Positions 1 through 5,564 of a DNA stretch of 7,099 nucleotides are shown here, one piece after another. The number at the start of each line of letters is the position of its first letter. Within the stretch, counting starts at the first letter, position 1. Source of the DNA: Halanaerobiales bacterium (GTDB taxonomy: Bacteria > Bacillota_F > Halanaerobiia > Halanaerobiales > DTU029); contig JADQBV010000200.1 in assembly GCA_016278415.1 (NCBI GenBank), positions 13,623 through 20,721 of the forward strand, written 5' to 3'. Under the pieces are notes generated by a model. That model worked only from the letters and a program-made list of their open reading frames with translations. It did not search any database and was not told where the DNA came from. The position numbers and the translations under genes were made by a program.

Positions 1-64
1 GTAAGCCCCAGGATTTGTTCCTCTAAGTTTCAGTACAACCTTCTGAAACTAAGAAGTCACTTTA
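1..64. repeat. 64-bp direct repeat, copy 1
   Basis: This copy is identical over 64 bases to 119-182, so the unit recurs every 118 bp with 54 bp between copies. Similarity resumes with a shared ATGGCCA just after each copy, offset by one base. Each copy contains an inverted repeat, AGTTTCAG (27-34) and CTGAAACT (44-51), with a 9-nt loop; the stem extends three more pairs beyond one A/A mismatch. The copy begins at the window edge, so it may extend further left. The class is unknown. A mobile-element end, a MITE fragment or a structured RNA relic are all possible. Confidence 0.85.
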
Positions 65-118
65 CCCTCATGGCCAACTGCTACTAAATTCTCTCCCTTA
101 TATGATTTGCGAGTAGCG

Positions 119-182
119 GTAAGCCCCAGGATTTGTTCCTCTAAGTTTCAGTACAACCTTCTGAAACTAAGAAGTCACTTTA
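119..182. repeat. 64-bp direct repeat, copy 2
   Basis: This is the second identical copy of the unit at 1-64. It includes the same hairpin arms, AGTTTCAG (145-152) and CTGAAACT (162-169). It lies about 40 bp beyond the terminator of the hydrolase gene, on the side away from that gene. No transposase is visible in the window. Confidence 0.85.
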
Positions 183-223
183 TATATTATGGCCATTATT
201 AAAAGTTATTTATACGCTAGGAT

Positions 224-261
224 AAAAAAAGCCCTAAACCAGTTTCTAATTAGTTTAGGGC
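224..261 (-). terminator. Rho-independent terminator of the hydrolase gene
   Basis: GCCCTAAAC (231-239) and GTTTAGGGC (253-261) form a perfect 9-bp stem. On the minus strand the stem is followed directly by seven T residues (the A run at 224-230). It lies about 125 bp beyond the stop codon of the minus-strand hydrolase gene and is oriented to end that transcript. Confidence 0.88.
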
Positions 262-387
262 ATAGTAGCATATTTGTTTTATAAATAAAAGGTGTACACT
301 TTGTAGTGTAAGATTTGGTTTGACTTGCTAATATTGTTATGTTGATTTGCTTTAGTTTAGTATATTATAATTTATTTGCTAATGTCG

Positions 388-1239
388 TTAGGATACTTTC
401 AACTCCAAATATACCGGTAAGTGGTCCGAGGCATCACTTTCTATGGAGTAACCTCTAATAACTTCTAATTGAGAGGCAGAAAAATATAGATCTATCCCTT
501 TACTTGGGTTTAAACTCGGGAATGTTTTTACACCTTTTAGAAGAGGCATTAATTTGTCTGAGGCATCATTAATATCTTTAACAGTGTAGATTACTTCTTC
601 AAAATCTGTATTAAAATCACCCATTAAAACATAAGGATCTGTATGATTGCTTAGAAAATTATCTATCCATTTGATTTGTTCTGAACGTTCCTCTTTATTA
701 AGGGATAAATGAGTCGACATAATATAAAAAGATTCTTGCCTTTTATTTGGTATTTCAATTTCAGCCATTAATAAAGAGCGTTTCTCCGAATTTTCCTCTT
801 TTAATGCAGGGAGAATATAATTTTCGATAGTTTTTATAGGATACTTGGATAAAATAGCATTACCATAACTCCCTGTTATTCTTTTAACACTTGCCCCAAA
901 AGCATAATTCATATTAAGGGTTTTGGCTAAGTATCTCACCTGGTTTTTAAAACCACTTCTTTTCAGAATAAAATCTACTTCATTTAACCCAATAATATCT
1001 GCTTCTGACTGTTTTATTACTCTTGCCACTCGGTCCAAATCTAGCCTTCTATCAGTTCCAACCCCATGTTGTATATTATATGTTAATAGTTTTAGCGTAT
1101 CCTTAGTGTTATCGTGATTATCTAAGTCATAATTATCACTGTAATGAGATACAAGTATAACCCTGTTATTATTGATATAAGCTAAATAAGTAAACACAAC
1201 GATTATTAGTAAAAGCAAGACTAACACAATCTTTTTCAC
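388..1239 (-). CDS. Membrane-anchored endonuclease/exonuclease/phosphatase family hydrolase
   Basis: This is a metal-dependent phosphodiesterase-fold enzyme (EEP/DNase I-like superfamily) of 283 residues. Residues 2-22 are a hydrophobic segment preceded by lysines, so the protein is probably anchored or exported with the catalytic domain outside the membrane. The family motifs appear in order: TYNIQHG (Asn55), LNEVD (Glu87, metal ligand), YGNAIL (Asn127), STHL (His177), MGDFN (Asp208, Asn210), GIDLYF (Asp250) and SDHLPV (Asp272, catalytic His273). All expected catalytic positions are present, so it should be active. The family covers nucleases, sphingomyelinases and phosphoinositide phosphatases, and the substrate cannot be told from the sequence. 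I chose the GTG at 1239 because GGAGG precedes it by 4 nt and the signal anchor follows at once. An in-frame ATG at 1365 would add 42 residues with a second hydrophobic segment, and has a weaker ribosome-binding site. The gene is monocistronic and divergent from the transpeptidase. Confidence 0.88.
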   Translation of the reverse strand: MKKIVLVLLLLIIVVFTYLAYINNNRVILVSHYSDNYDLDNHDNTKDTLKLLTYNIQHGVGTDRRLDLDRVARVIKQSEADIIGLNEVDFILKRSGFKNQVRYLAKTLNMNYAFGASVKRITGSYGNAILSKYPIKTIENYILPALKEENSEKRSLLMAEIEIPNKRQESFYIMSTHLSLNKEERSEQIKWIDNFLSNHTDPYVLMGDFNTDFEEVIYTVKDINDASDKLMPLLKGVKTFPSLNPSKGIDLYFSASQLEVIRGYSIESDASDHLPVYLELKVS

Positions 1240-1243
1240 TTTG

Positions 1244-1254
1244 CCTCCCCCCCC
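1244..1254 (-). promoter_or_regulatory. Ribosome-binding site joined to an eight-G tract
   Basis: On the minus strand eight consecutive G (1247-1254) run into AGG, giving GGAGG (1244-1248) four bases before the GTG start at 1239. This site decides the start call for the hydrolase. The homopolymer is long enough to be prone to slippage. Length change would alter the leader, or would shift frame if translation started at the upstream ATG at 1365. Confidence 0.65.
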
Positions 1255-1421
1255 TTTCTTATACATTAATATCCATATCATAATTAAAATACATACGAAT
1301 AAATATAAAAATCTATATATAAGTACCCAATAATCATTATAACATTTATAACACATGTATGCCATAGGTCATCCCTGTAAACTTATTCCATATAAGCATA
1401 ATCAGTATAATCCAAAACAAA

Positions 1422-1437
1422 ACTAACAGCAGTTAGT
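1422..1437. promoter_or_regulatory. Inverted repeat in divergent intergenic region
   Basis: ACTAAC and GTTAGT are separated by 4 bp. They lie between the divergent hydrolase and transpeptidase genes. This could be an operator for either direction, but it is short enough to be chance in AT-rich DNA. Confidence 0.25.
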
Positions 1438-1449
1438 CATGAGTAACCT

Positions 1450-1479
1450 GTAACAATCATCCATATCTATGAATATAAT
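1450..1479 (+). promoter_or_regulatory. Possible sigma-A-type promoter of the transpeptidase
   Basis: A perfect TATAAT (1474-1479) stands 18 bp from GTAACA (1450-1455), which matches TTGACA at four of six positions. Transcription would begin about 15-20 bp before the ribosome-binding site GGGGG (1502-1506). The call is weak because TATAAT is common in sequence this AT-rich. Confidence 0.3.
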
Positions 1480-1513
1480 GTTAATGAATATTATAAAGAT
1501 AGGGGGTCATAAA

Positions 1514-2074
1514 ATGGCTTACAAAATCTACATAGAGACCAATAGCCGCCGTTTAATATTAAAAAATAATAATCAAATAGTAAATACCTTCCCAGTAGCA
1601 GTGGGAAAACCGTCTACTCCAACTCCTACAGGAGATTATAAGATTCTAAACAAAATAAATAATCCCGGTGGAGTTTTAGGTACAAGATGGATGCAGTTCA
1701 CCTGGAGAGAGCACGGCATTCATGGAACTAACCAACCTCAATTCATTGGGCAAGCAGTTTCCCTGGGCTGTGTAAGAATGTATAACAGGGATGCTGAAAC
1801 AGTTTATAGTAAAGTCTCTGTAGGGACTCCTGTAATAATAAGGCAATCATTTACCGGAAACATCGAATATCCAAAAGATGATCCGTCAGATTCATCATCT
1901 GATTCTAACAATAATTCTTACTTTATCTATACTGTGCATAAAGGAGATTCCCTCTGGAAGATAAGTCAAAAATACAATGTATCAGTTTCAGATATTAAAA
2001 GAATAAATGAGCTAGAAACTAACACTATCTATCCTGGTCAGAAATTAAAAATACCTACCCGTAGTGGAAGATAA
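1514..2074 (+). CDS. L,D-transpeptidase (YkuD domain) with C-terminal LysM
   Basis: This 186-residue enzyme belongs to the family that makes or remodels L,D (3-3) cross-links or attaches proteins in peptidoglycan. Residues 3-110 form the YkuD catalytic domain. It carries PTPTGDY (35-42), the HGTN motif (His70) and SLGCVRM with the nucleophile Cys86 and Arg88, all intact. A Ser/Asp/Asn-rich linker (122-134) leads to one LysM peptidoglycan-binding domain (138-181; YTVHKGDSLW near its start). There is no signal peptide or membrane segment, as in Bacillus subtilis YkuD, a spore-associated LysM-YkuD protein; there the LysM is N-terminal, so the order is reversed here. A spore-cortex or spore-wall role is inferred from the missing export signal and the nearby SPOCS genes. 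I chose the ATG at 1514 because GGGGG (1502-1506) sits 7 nt upstream. An in-frame ATG at 1469 lacks a clear ribosome-binding site and would add 15 atypical residues. The gene stands alone and ends at a shared terminator. Confidence 0.92.
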   Translation: MAYKIYIETNSRRLILKNNNQIVNTFPVAVGKPSTPTPTGDYKILNKINNPGGVLGTRWMQFTWREHGIHGTNQPQFIGQAVSLGCVRMYNRDAETVYSKVSVGTPVIIRQSFTGNIEYPKDDPSDSSSDSNNNSYFIYTVHKGDSLWKISQKYNVSVSDIKRINELETNTIYPGQKLKIPTRSGR

Positions 2075-2127
2075 TTATACTACGTTTTATATGCTGTCCA
2101 TGTTAAAGAAAATGTCGGATATTTTAA

Positions 2128-2162
2128 AAAGTGTTTCAGTTACATAATAGCTGAAACACTTT
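2128..2162. terminator. Bidirectional terminator between convergent genes
   Basis: A perfect 12-bp stem is formed by AAAGTGTTTCAG (2128-2139) and CTGAAACACTTT (2151-2162), with an 11-nt loop. It is flanked by an A run on the left (2126-2130) and TTTCTT on the right. It can therefore end the plus-strand transpeptidase transcript and, with a better T tract, the minus-strand exchanger transcript. Confidence 0.85.
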
Positions 2163-2192
2163 CTTAGATTAAAATAGTATAAAATTTTTATT

Positions 2193-3383
2193 TTAGGCAA
2201 AATAGAATGCTATTGCCATAATTAAATATGCTGCTATTAGTTGAAGACCTTCAAACCAATTAGACTTCCCTTGTAGGTATATTACATTAATAGCCAGGAC
2301 TGAAAGCCCTATTGTACTTATTTCTAATATATTAAAGAGACCATTCATTGGATTAGGTGTTAAATGACTAAAAAATATTAATAGGGGGACTAAAAATAGA
2401 GCTACTTGAATACTGGAACCTATTGCTATAGTGATACTTAAGTCGATTTTGTTTTCTCTTGCCATCTTTATTGCTGTCATATTTTCGGCTACATTAGATA
2501 TTATAGGTAATATTATAATCCCTATGAAAACTGGAGAAATATTAAAACTCTCTTGAAGAACTGAAATAGATCCTACCAGGATATTAGCTTCTATAGCAAT
2601 AAATGCTGTAGTTAAAAATAAATAAAGCAAATTTTTATACAATGGGATTATATGTATTTTTGTATTTTTATTTGTGTTTGCTTTTGAATTTATTTTATCA
2701 ATTTTTTTCGTGCTATTTTTATCTTGCTCTGTTGAATTTCTTATAACCGACACGGAACTCATAGCTACATTCTCTTTTTTATCCTTTATATTGCTTCCTT
2801 GAGCTCCAGTACCATTTCTCTCCTTTTTTTCCCTTTCATGAAATATGAGAGTAAAGTATAAACTAGCCAAATACGTAGAGAATAAAACAAATCCAACTCC
2901 AATGCTCAATCTATCCAGAACAACAGTCCTAATATTACTAGATCCAAAATAGAAGATGGCTGGAACCAACATTCCTACAACAGCCAACATAAGCATTGCG
3001 CTATTTGTGATAGCTATTAGTTTATCAAACTCCTGGCGTTGATATTTTAATCCGCCTAAAAAAAAGGACAAGCCCAATACTAAAAGCAAATTCATTATTA
3101 TTGAACCTGTTATATTAGCTTTAACAACATTTAATAAACCATCATAAATAGCAAATATAGAAATAATTAATTCTGTAGCATTACCAAAGGTAACATTAAT
3201 TAAACCACCCCAACTACTACCCAGTCTGGAGCGTAACTGATCTGTCAAGTCAGCCATTAAAGCAGCCAAAGGAATAATTGCTAATGCCGAGGATATAAAT
3301 GAGAGTAAAGAGCCATCCAGGAAATAAGCAAAACCAAGGCTAATTGGAACAAAAATAAGTAGTATTTTTAACTTAGAAAGCAT
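2193..3383 (-). CDS. cax: Calcium/proton exchanger, CAX/CaCA family
   Basis: This 396-residue inner-membrane antiporter should export Ca2+ (or a related cation) in exchange for protons. About ten to eleven hydrophobic segments fall in two halves. Each half carries the family's alpha-repeat signature: GNATELIIS (67-75, Glu71) and SNVAENMTA (296-304, Glu300). Each is followed by its paired helix, GSIIMNLLLVLG (93-104) and IGSSIQVALF (321-330). The usual glycine at the start of the second signature is serine here. Residues about 182-245 form a long polar loop rich in Lys, Asn, Ser and Thr, placed where CAX proteins have a shorter acidic or charged linker. The ATG at 3383 is supported by GAGGTGA (3394-3400) 10 nt upstream. 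TATAAT-like boxes lie at 3403-3413, very close to that site. The gene is monocistronic and convergent with the transpeptidase. A link to spore calcium is possible but nothing here shows it. Confidence 0.9.
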   Translation of the reverse strand: MLSKLKILLIFVPISLGFAYFLDGSLLSFISSALAIIPLAALMADLTDQLRSRLGSSWGGLINVTFGNATELIISIFAIYDGLLNVVKANITGSIIMNLLLVLGLSFFLGGLKYQRQEFDKLIAITNSAMLMLAVVGMLVPAIFYFGSSNIRTVVLDRLSIGVGFVLFSTYLASLYFTLIFHEREKKERNGTGAQGSNIKDKKENVAMSSVSVIRNSTEQDKNSTKKIDKINSKANTNKNTKIHIIPLYKNLLYLFLTTAFIAIEANILVGSISVLQESFNISPVFIGIIILPIISNVAENMTAIKMARENKIDLSITIAIGSSIQVALFLVPLLIFFSHLTPNPMNGLFNILEISTIGLSVLAINVIYLQGKSNWFEGLQLIAAYLIMAIAFYFA

Positions 3384-3474
3384 CTACTATTTATCACCTC
3401 GGATTATATTATAACCACTATACTATTTTTTAATGCTTCACAAAGCTAATGAATTATCTTATTTTTCTATTCAC

Positions 3475-3512
3475 AAAAAAGAACAAATCATTTAATTACA
3501 AATGACTTGTTC
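3475..3512 (-). terminator. Rho-independent terminator of the SPOCS-LysM gene
   Basis: Arms GAACAAATCATTT (3481-3493) and AAATGACTTGTTC (3500-3512) enclose a 6-nt loop. On the minus strand all 13 positions pair, with one G-U wobble, and six T residues follow (A run 3475-3480). It sits 36 bp past the stop codon of the 505-residue gene. Confidence 0.9.
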
Positions 3513-3548
3513 AGAATCAAGCTATATTTTTGCTCTATTATATTACTA

Positions 3549-5066
3549 TTAAGTTCGTGGTAATAATAGGCGCTGACCAACCTGTATATTAGCAGGGTCA
3601 GTTATATTATTTATGGCAATAATTCTATCAACTGTTACCCCAAATCTCTGGGCTATTAAATATAGGGTATCTCCTGTTTTAACTACATAAGTAAATTCTT
3701 GACCAGGGGCTGTAGGTTCCTGTATCGGTTGCTCTGAAACACCGGTTATTACTGGAACACGAACTCTTTCAGTTACTAGTAGGTTTACATCTAATGTTGC
3801 TCTTACGCTTAATTCTCTTTCACTTATTTCGCTTGCTGTAATTCTTTCCAAATTTATATCTGCATATGCCTGCATATCTGATTCTACTTCCGGAACATTT
3901 ATGAAGGTACTAAATGTAACAGTAGCAGGTGCAAAATATACAGGTTGATCTGGTAAATCAGCTACATATATAATATTCGCATTTATTACTCCGCTAATTA
4001 GTACTCCACCATTCTGTGCATCAACCTCTATACTACCTCCTCTAATATTGCCACTAGCACTAATAACTCTAGCAATATCAGGATTGCCCTGGGGTATAGT
4101 AACTCTATCTCTGGCTGACACCCTAGTCCTTTCTTCTACTACTATACGTTCCACAATAACAGTTCTCCTGACAGGATATAATCTATCTGTAGGACTTATA
4201 ATATCTGTAGGTATCTCTACTAGTTCTTCCTCTATGACTAAAATAGTAAAGATTACCTCTGAAGAAATTCTTACTCTTCTGTCATCAACTAATTCTACAT
4301 TTTCCTCAACAATGTTTGTTTCAACATAGGCGTCCATATCAGGAGTAACTCCTGAAAAAGTAAATGTCTCATTAAATCCATAAGTAAGATCAGCATACTG
4401 TAACTGTCCTTGTTGATCTGTATAAAGTAGATCACTATTTATGACTCCACGTACACGAATCCTATCATAAGAAGTAGTAATCTCTGATACCTGAATACTA
4501 TTATCTACATCTACTACCCTTCTAATATCTGGATTTTCTGAAGCAAGTCTAACAGTTTCCTCAAGCTCTCTAGTATAATTCCTTTCTCTTAGCTGTCGTT
4601 GTATTCTAAAACTTTCACGACGAATATCAATATCTTCTCTCTCTTCTATAAGCGGAACAGCATCAGCTGCAGTTATTTCCAGGTCGGTTGTTAGTGTAAA
4701 TTCTAAGCCAATAGTACGATTATTGATTACATTAAAATCAATATCAGTAATAAGAGCTTCAGCATCTGCATCTAGCCCTCGACGAGCACCTGTAACAGCT
4801 TCTCTTTCTGAAAATGTAAAGCTTCTCCTAACACTTACTACATTAGATGGATCGTCTTGTGCTGCGTAAAACACTGTAGCCCTGATAATCCCATTTATTA
4901 CAACATATCCTGTTTCAAGTTCAATGCTAGTTATTTCTACTCTAGCATTCACGCTAACTACCCTTTCTACATCTGGTAATCCTGAAGGCACTCCAAGGTT
5001 CTTAATTACTTCTGATTCCAGTATCCTCGACACAACGATTTCATCAATACGTAAACTTTGTGGCAT
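3549..5066 (-). CDS. SipL/SpoVID-like spore morphogenetic protein: three SPOCS domains and LysM
   Basis: This 505-residue protein contains three successive SPOCS (DUF3794) modules, at about 31-139, 179-284 and 328-439. The second and third open with NPDI-RV-type strands. Each carries a core like VLISGVINANIIYV, alternating hydrophobic residues as in beta-sheet. A short Pro/Gln linker leads to one C-terminal LysM (458-505; YVVKTGDTLYLIAQRFGV). There is no signal peptide or membrane segment, so it should be cytosolic. Size and order match clostridial SipL, whose LysM binds the coat ATPase SpoIVA on the forespore surface in the mother cell, and resemble Bacillus SpoVID. That role is transferred from the family. 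The ATG at 5066 is preferred because AAAGGAGGAT (5071-5080) lies 4 nt upstream; the in-frame ATG at 5084 lies upstream of that site. The gene follows the lysine-rich micro-ORF by 27 nt, and both probably share the sigma-E-type promoter. The adjacent SPOCS gene means I cannot say which of the two is the true SipL orthologue. Confidence 0.9.
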   Translation of the reverse strand: MPQSLRIDEIVVSRILESEVIKNLGVPSGLPDVERVVSVNARVEITSIELETGYVVINGIIRATVFYAAQDDPSNVVSVRRSFTFSEREAVTGARRGLDADAEALITDIDFNVINNRTIGLEFTLTTDLEITAADAVPLIEEREDIDIRRESFRIQRQLRERNYTRELEETVRLASENPDIRRVVDVDNSIQVSEITTSYDRIRVRGVINSDLLYTDQQGQLQYADLTYGFNETFTFSGVTPDMDAYVETNIVEENVELVDDRRVRISSEVIFTILVIEEELVEIPTDIISPTDRLYPVRRTVIVERIVVEERTRVSARDRVTIPQGNPDIARVISASGNIRGGSIEVDAQNGGVLISGVINANIIYVADLPDQPVYFAPATVTFSTFINVPEVESDMQAYADINLERITASEISERELSVRATLDVNLLVTERVRVPVITGVSEQPIQEPTAPGQEFTYVVKTGDTLYLIAQRFGVTVDRIIAINNITDPANIQVGQRLLLPRT

Positions 5067-5070
5067 AACT

Positions 5071-5080
5071 ATCCTCCTTT
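5071..5080 (-). promoter_or_regulatory. Strong ribosome-binding site of the SPOCS-LysM gene
   Basis: On the minus strand AAAGGAGGAT is a near-perfect complement of the 16S rRNA tail and ends 4 nt before the ATG at 5066. It lies inside the 27-nt gap after the micro-ORF and excludes the ATG at 5084 as the main start. Confidence 0.85.
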
Positions 5081-5093
5081 CCATCTCATATAA

Positions 5094-5186
5094 TTAGGCT
5101 TTTTTGATTTTAATTACTCTTTTAATCTTTTGCGGTTTAACATTTACTCTTTTTTTACTGGACTCTTTTTTCTTGTTTTCAACCAT
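5094..5186 (-). CDS. Putative 30-residue lysine-rich small protein
   Basis: I do not recognise this protein. The ORF starts with ATG at 5186, preceded by GGGGG (5194-5198) at 7-nt spacing, and ends in TAA at 5094. Of 30 residues, 11 are Lys and 2 Arg, against 2 Glu and no Asp. The N-terminal third is polar (ENKKKESSKKR) and the rest alternates basic and beta-branched residues (KIKRVIKIKK), so an amphipathic strand or a nucleic-acid or polyanion-binding peptide is possible. It lies 27 nt upstream of the SPOCS-LysM gene, downstream of a sigma-E-like promoter, so co-expression in the mother cell is likely. Opposite charge to the Glu/Asp-rich SPOCS proteins would allow a direct interaction, but that is conjecture. 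The A-rich codons could also arise by chance in AT-rich leader DNA, which is the main reason for caution. Confidence 0.6.
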   Translation of the reverse strand: MVENKKKESSKKRVNVKPQKIKRVIKIKKA

Positions 5187-5293
5187 TTTCTAACCCCCAT
5201 TTTTTATTACCGTTAAATCAGAATAAATAATGAAATATCTATATAAACATATAAATATTAAATCATAAGAATTTTGAAGTATCTATCACTATT

Positions 5294-5322
5294 AATGTAT
5301 GCTAAAATACAAACAAATGTGA
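5294..5322 (-). promoter_or_regulatory. Candidate sigma-E (mother-cell sporulation) promoter
   Basis: On the minus strand the -35 element TCACATT (5316-5322) and -10 element CATACATT (5294-5301) are separated by exactly 14 bp. The B. subtilis sigma-E consensus is about KMATATT, 13-15 bp, CATACAHT; the -10 is a full match and the -35 matches six of seven. Transcription would start near 5287, giving a leader of about 100 nt before the micro-ORF. The site lies just downstream of a hairpin that isolates it from the preceding gene. Confidence 0.65.
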
Positions 5323-5340
5323 AAAAATATTGTTATTATT

Positions 5341-5382
5341 AAAAATAATGACCACCTTAATCTTAAAGAAAAAGGTGGCCAT
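5341..5382 (-). terminator. Second terminator-like hairpin upstream of the sporulation promoter
   Basis: ATGACCACCTT (5348-5358) and AAGGTGGCCAT (5372-5382) pair over 11 positions on the minus strand, with one G-U wobble. A T-rich tract follows (A-rich 5341-5347 on the plus strand). The mismatch is a wobble only on the minus strand, which favours that orientation. It lies about 140 bp past the first terminator. It may be a back-up, or the end of a short unrecognised transcript. Confidence 0.6.
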
Positions 5383-5520
5383 ATTTATACAATTTATCAT
5401 TACTTCTAATAATTAATACCACAACTACTTAGACTAAAGAAATAATTTCCCATGTGTGAGGTAATATCTATAATATACGGCTACTCAAAAAAAGAAATTC
5501 AGATATATAATTACTACAAA

Positions 5521-5558
5521 TAAAAAGAACTGTAGGTTTGTAAAATCCCACAGTTCTT
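5521..5558 (-). terminator. Rho-independent terminator of the distal SPOCS-LysM gene
   Basis: AAGAACTGTAGG (5525-5536) and CCCACAGTTCTT (5547-5558) form a 12-position stem, with one G-U wobble on the minus strand, followed by a T-rich tail. It starts 6 nt after the stop codon at 5565. Confidence 0.87.
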
Positions 5559-5564
5559 ATGCTT

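Larger units (their letters stand above)
1..387. other. Intergenic stretch without a convincing gene
   Basis: The stretch contains the two 64-bp repeats, the terminator at 224-261 and about 125 bp of very AT-rich sequence up to the hydrolase stop codon. A near-identical 15-bp pair (325-339 and 376-390, 13 of 15 bases the same) begins TTGCTAAT; its second copy overlaps the hydrolase stop. A short minus-strand frame (about 33 codons, ending in repeat copy 1) is open between the repeats, but it has no start codon or ribosome-binding site that would support a gene. Confidence 0.6.
5187..5564. other. Intergenic region between the two SPOCS gene units
   Basis: Reading along the minus strand, the stretch holds the terminator at 5521-5558, about 140 bp of AT-rich sequence with no supported gene, a second terminator-like hairpin (5341-5382), the sigma-E-like promoter (5294-5322) and the micro-ORF leader. 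A 15-codon minus ORF (start 5452) and a 23-codon plus ORF (start 5453) in it have no ribosome-binding site. Confidence 0.6.

Noticed and set aside
58..160. Degenerate C-terminus of a TnpB-like transposase on the minus strand (about 33 open codons between the repeats)
   Set aside because: The fragment has a faint resemblance to the tail of such proteins (AVGHEG) but is too short, has no start, and none of the catalytic or zinc-finger motifs are present. It is kept only as a possible explanation for the repeats.
1..182. CRISPR array
   Set aside because: Only two 64-bp copies are seen, with one 54-bp spacer that is followed by shared flanking bases. The repeat length is too great and no cas gene is present.
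295..310. Small hairpin TACACT-TTGT-AGTGTA downstream of the hydrolase stop
   Set aside because: The stem is only 6 bp and A/T-rich, with no T tract. The nearby 224-261 hairpin is the credible terminator.
923..1117. 64-codon plus-strand ORF inside the hydrolase gene
   Set aside because: It lies antisense to a gene with all family motifs intact, has no ribosome-binding site, and its translation has no recognisable domain.
1486..1515. Sigma-E-like match on the plus strand: GAATATT (1486-1492), 15 bp, CATAAAAT (1508-1515)
   Set aside because: The -10 overlaps the transpeptidase start codon, so transcription would begin inside the gene and lose the well-supported ribosome-binding site and ATG. 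The next in-frame Met is residue 60, inside the catalytic domain.
4048..4329. 93-codon plus-strand ORF antisense to the 505-residue SPOCS gene
   Set aside because: Its Ser/Thr/Ile-rich translation is the complement shadow of the SPOCS repeats, with no ribosome-binding site.
5453..5524. 23-codon plus-strand ORF between the two SPOCS units
   Set aside because: It has no Shine-Dalgarno sequence upstream and no promoter or similarity. It is likely chance in AT-rich DNA.
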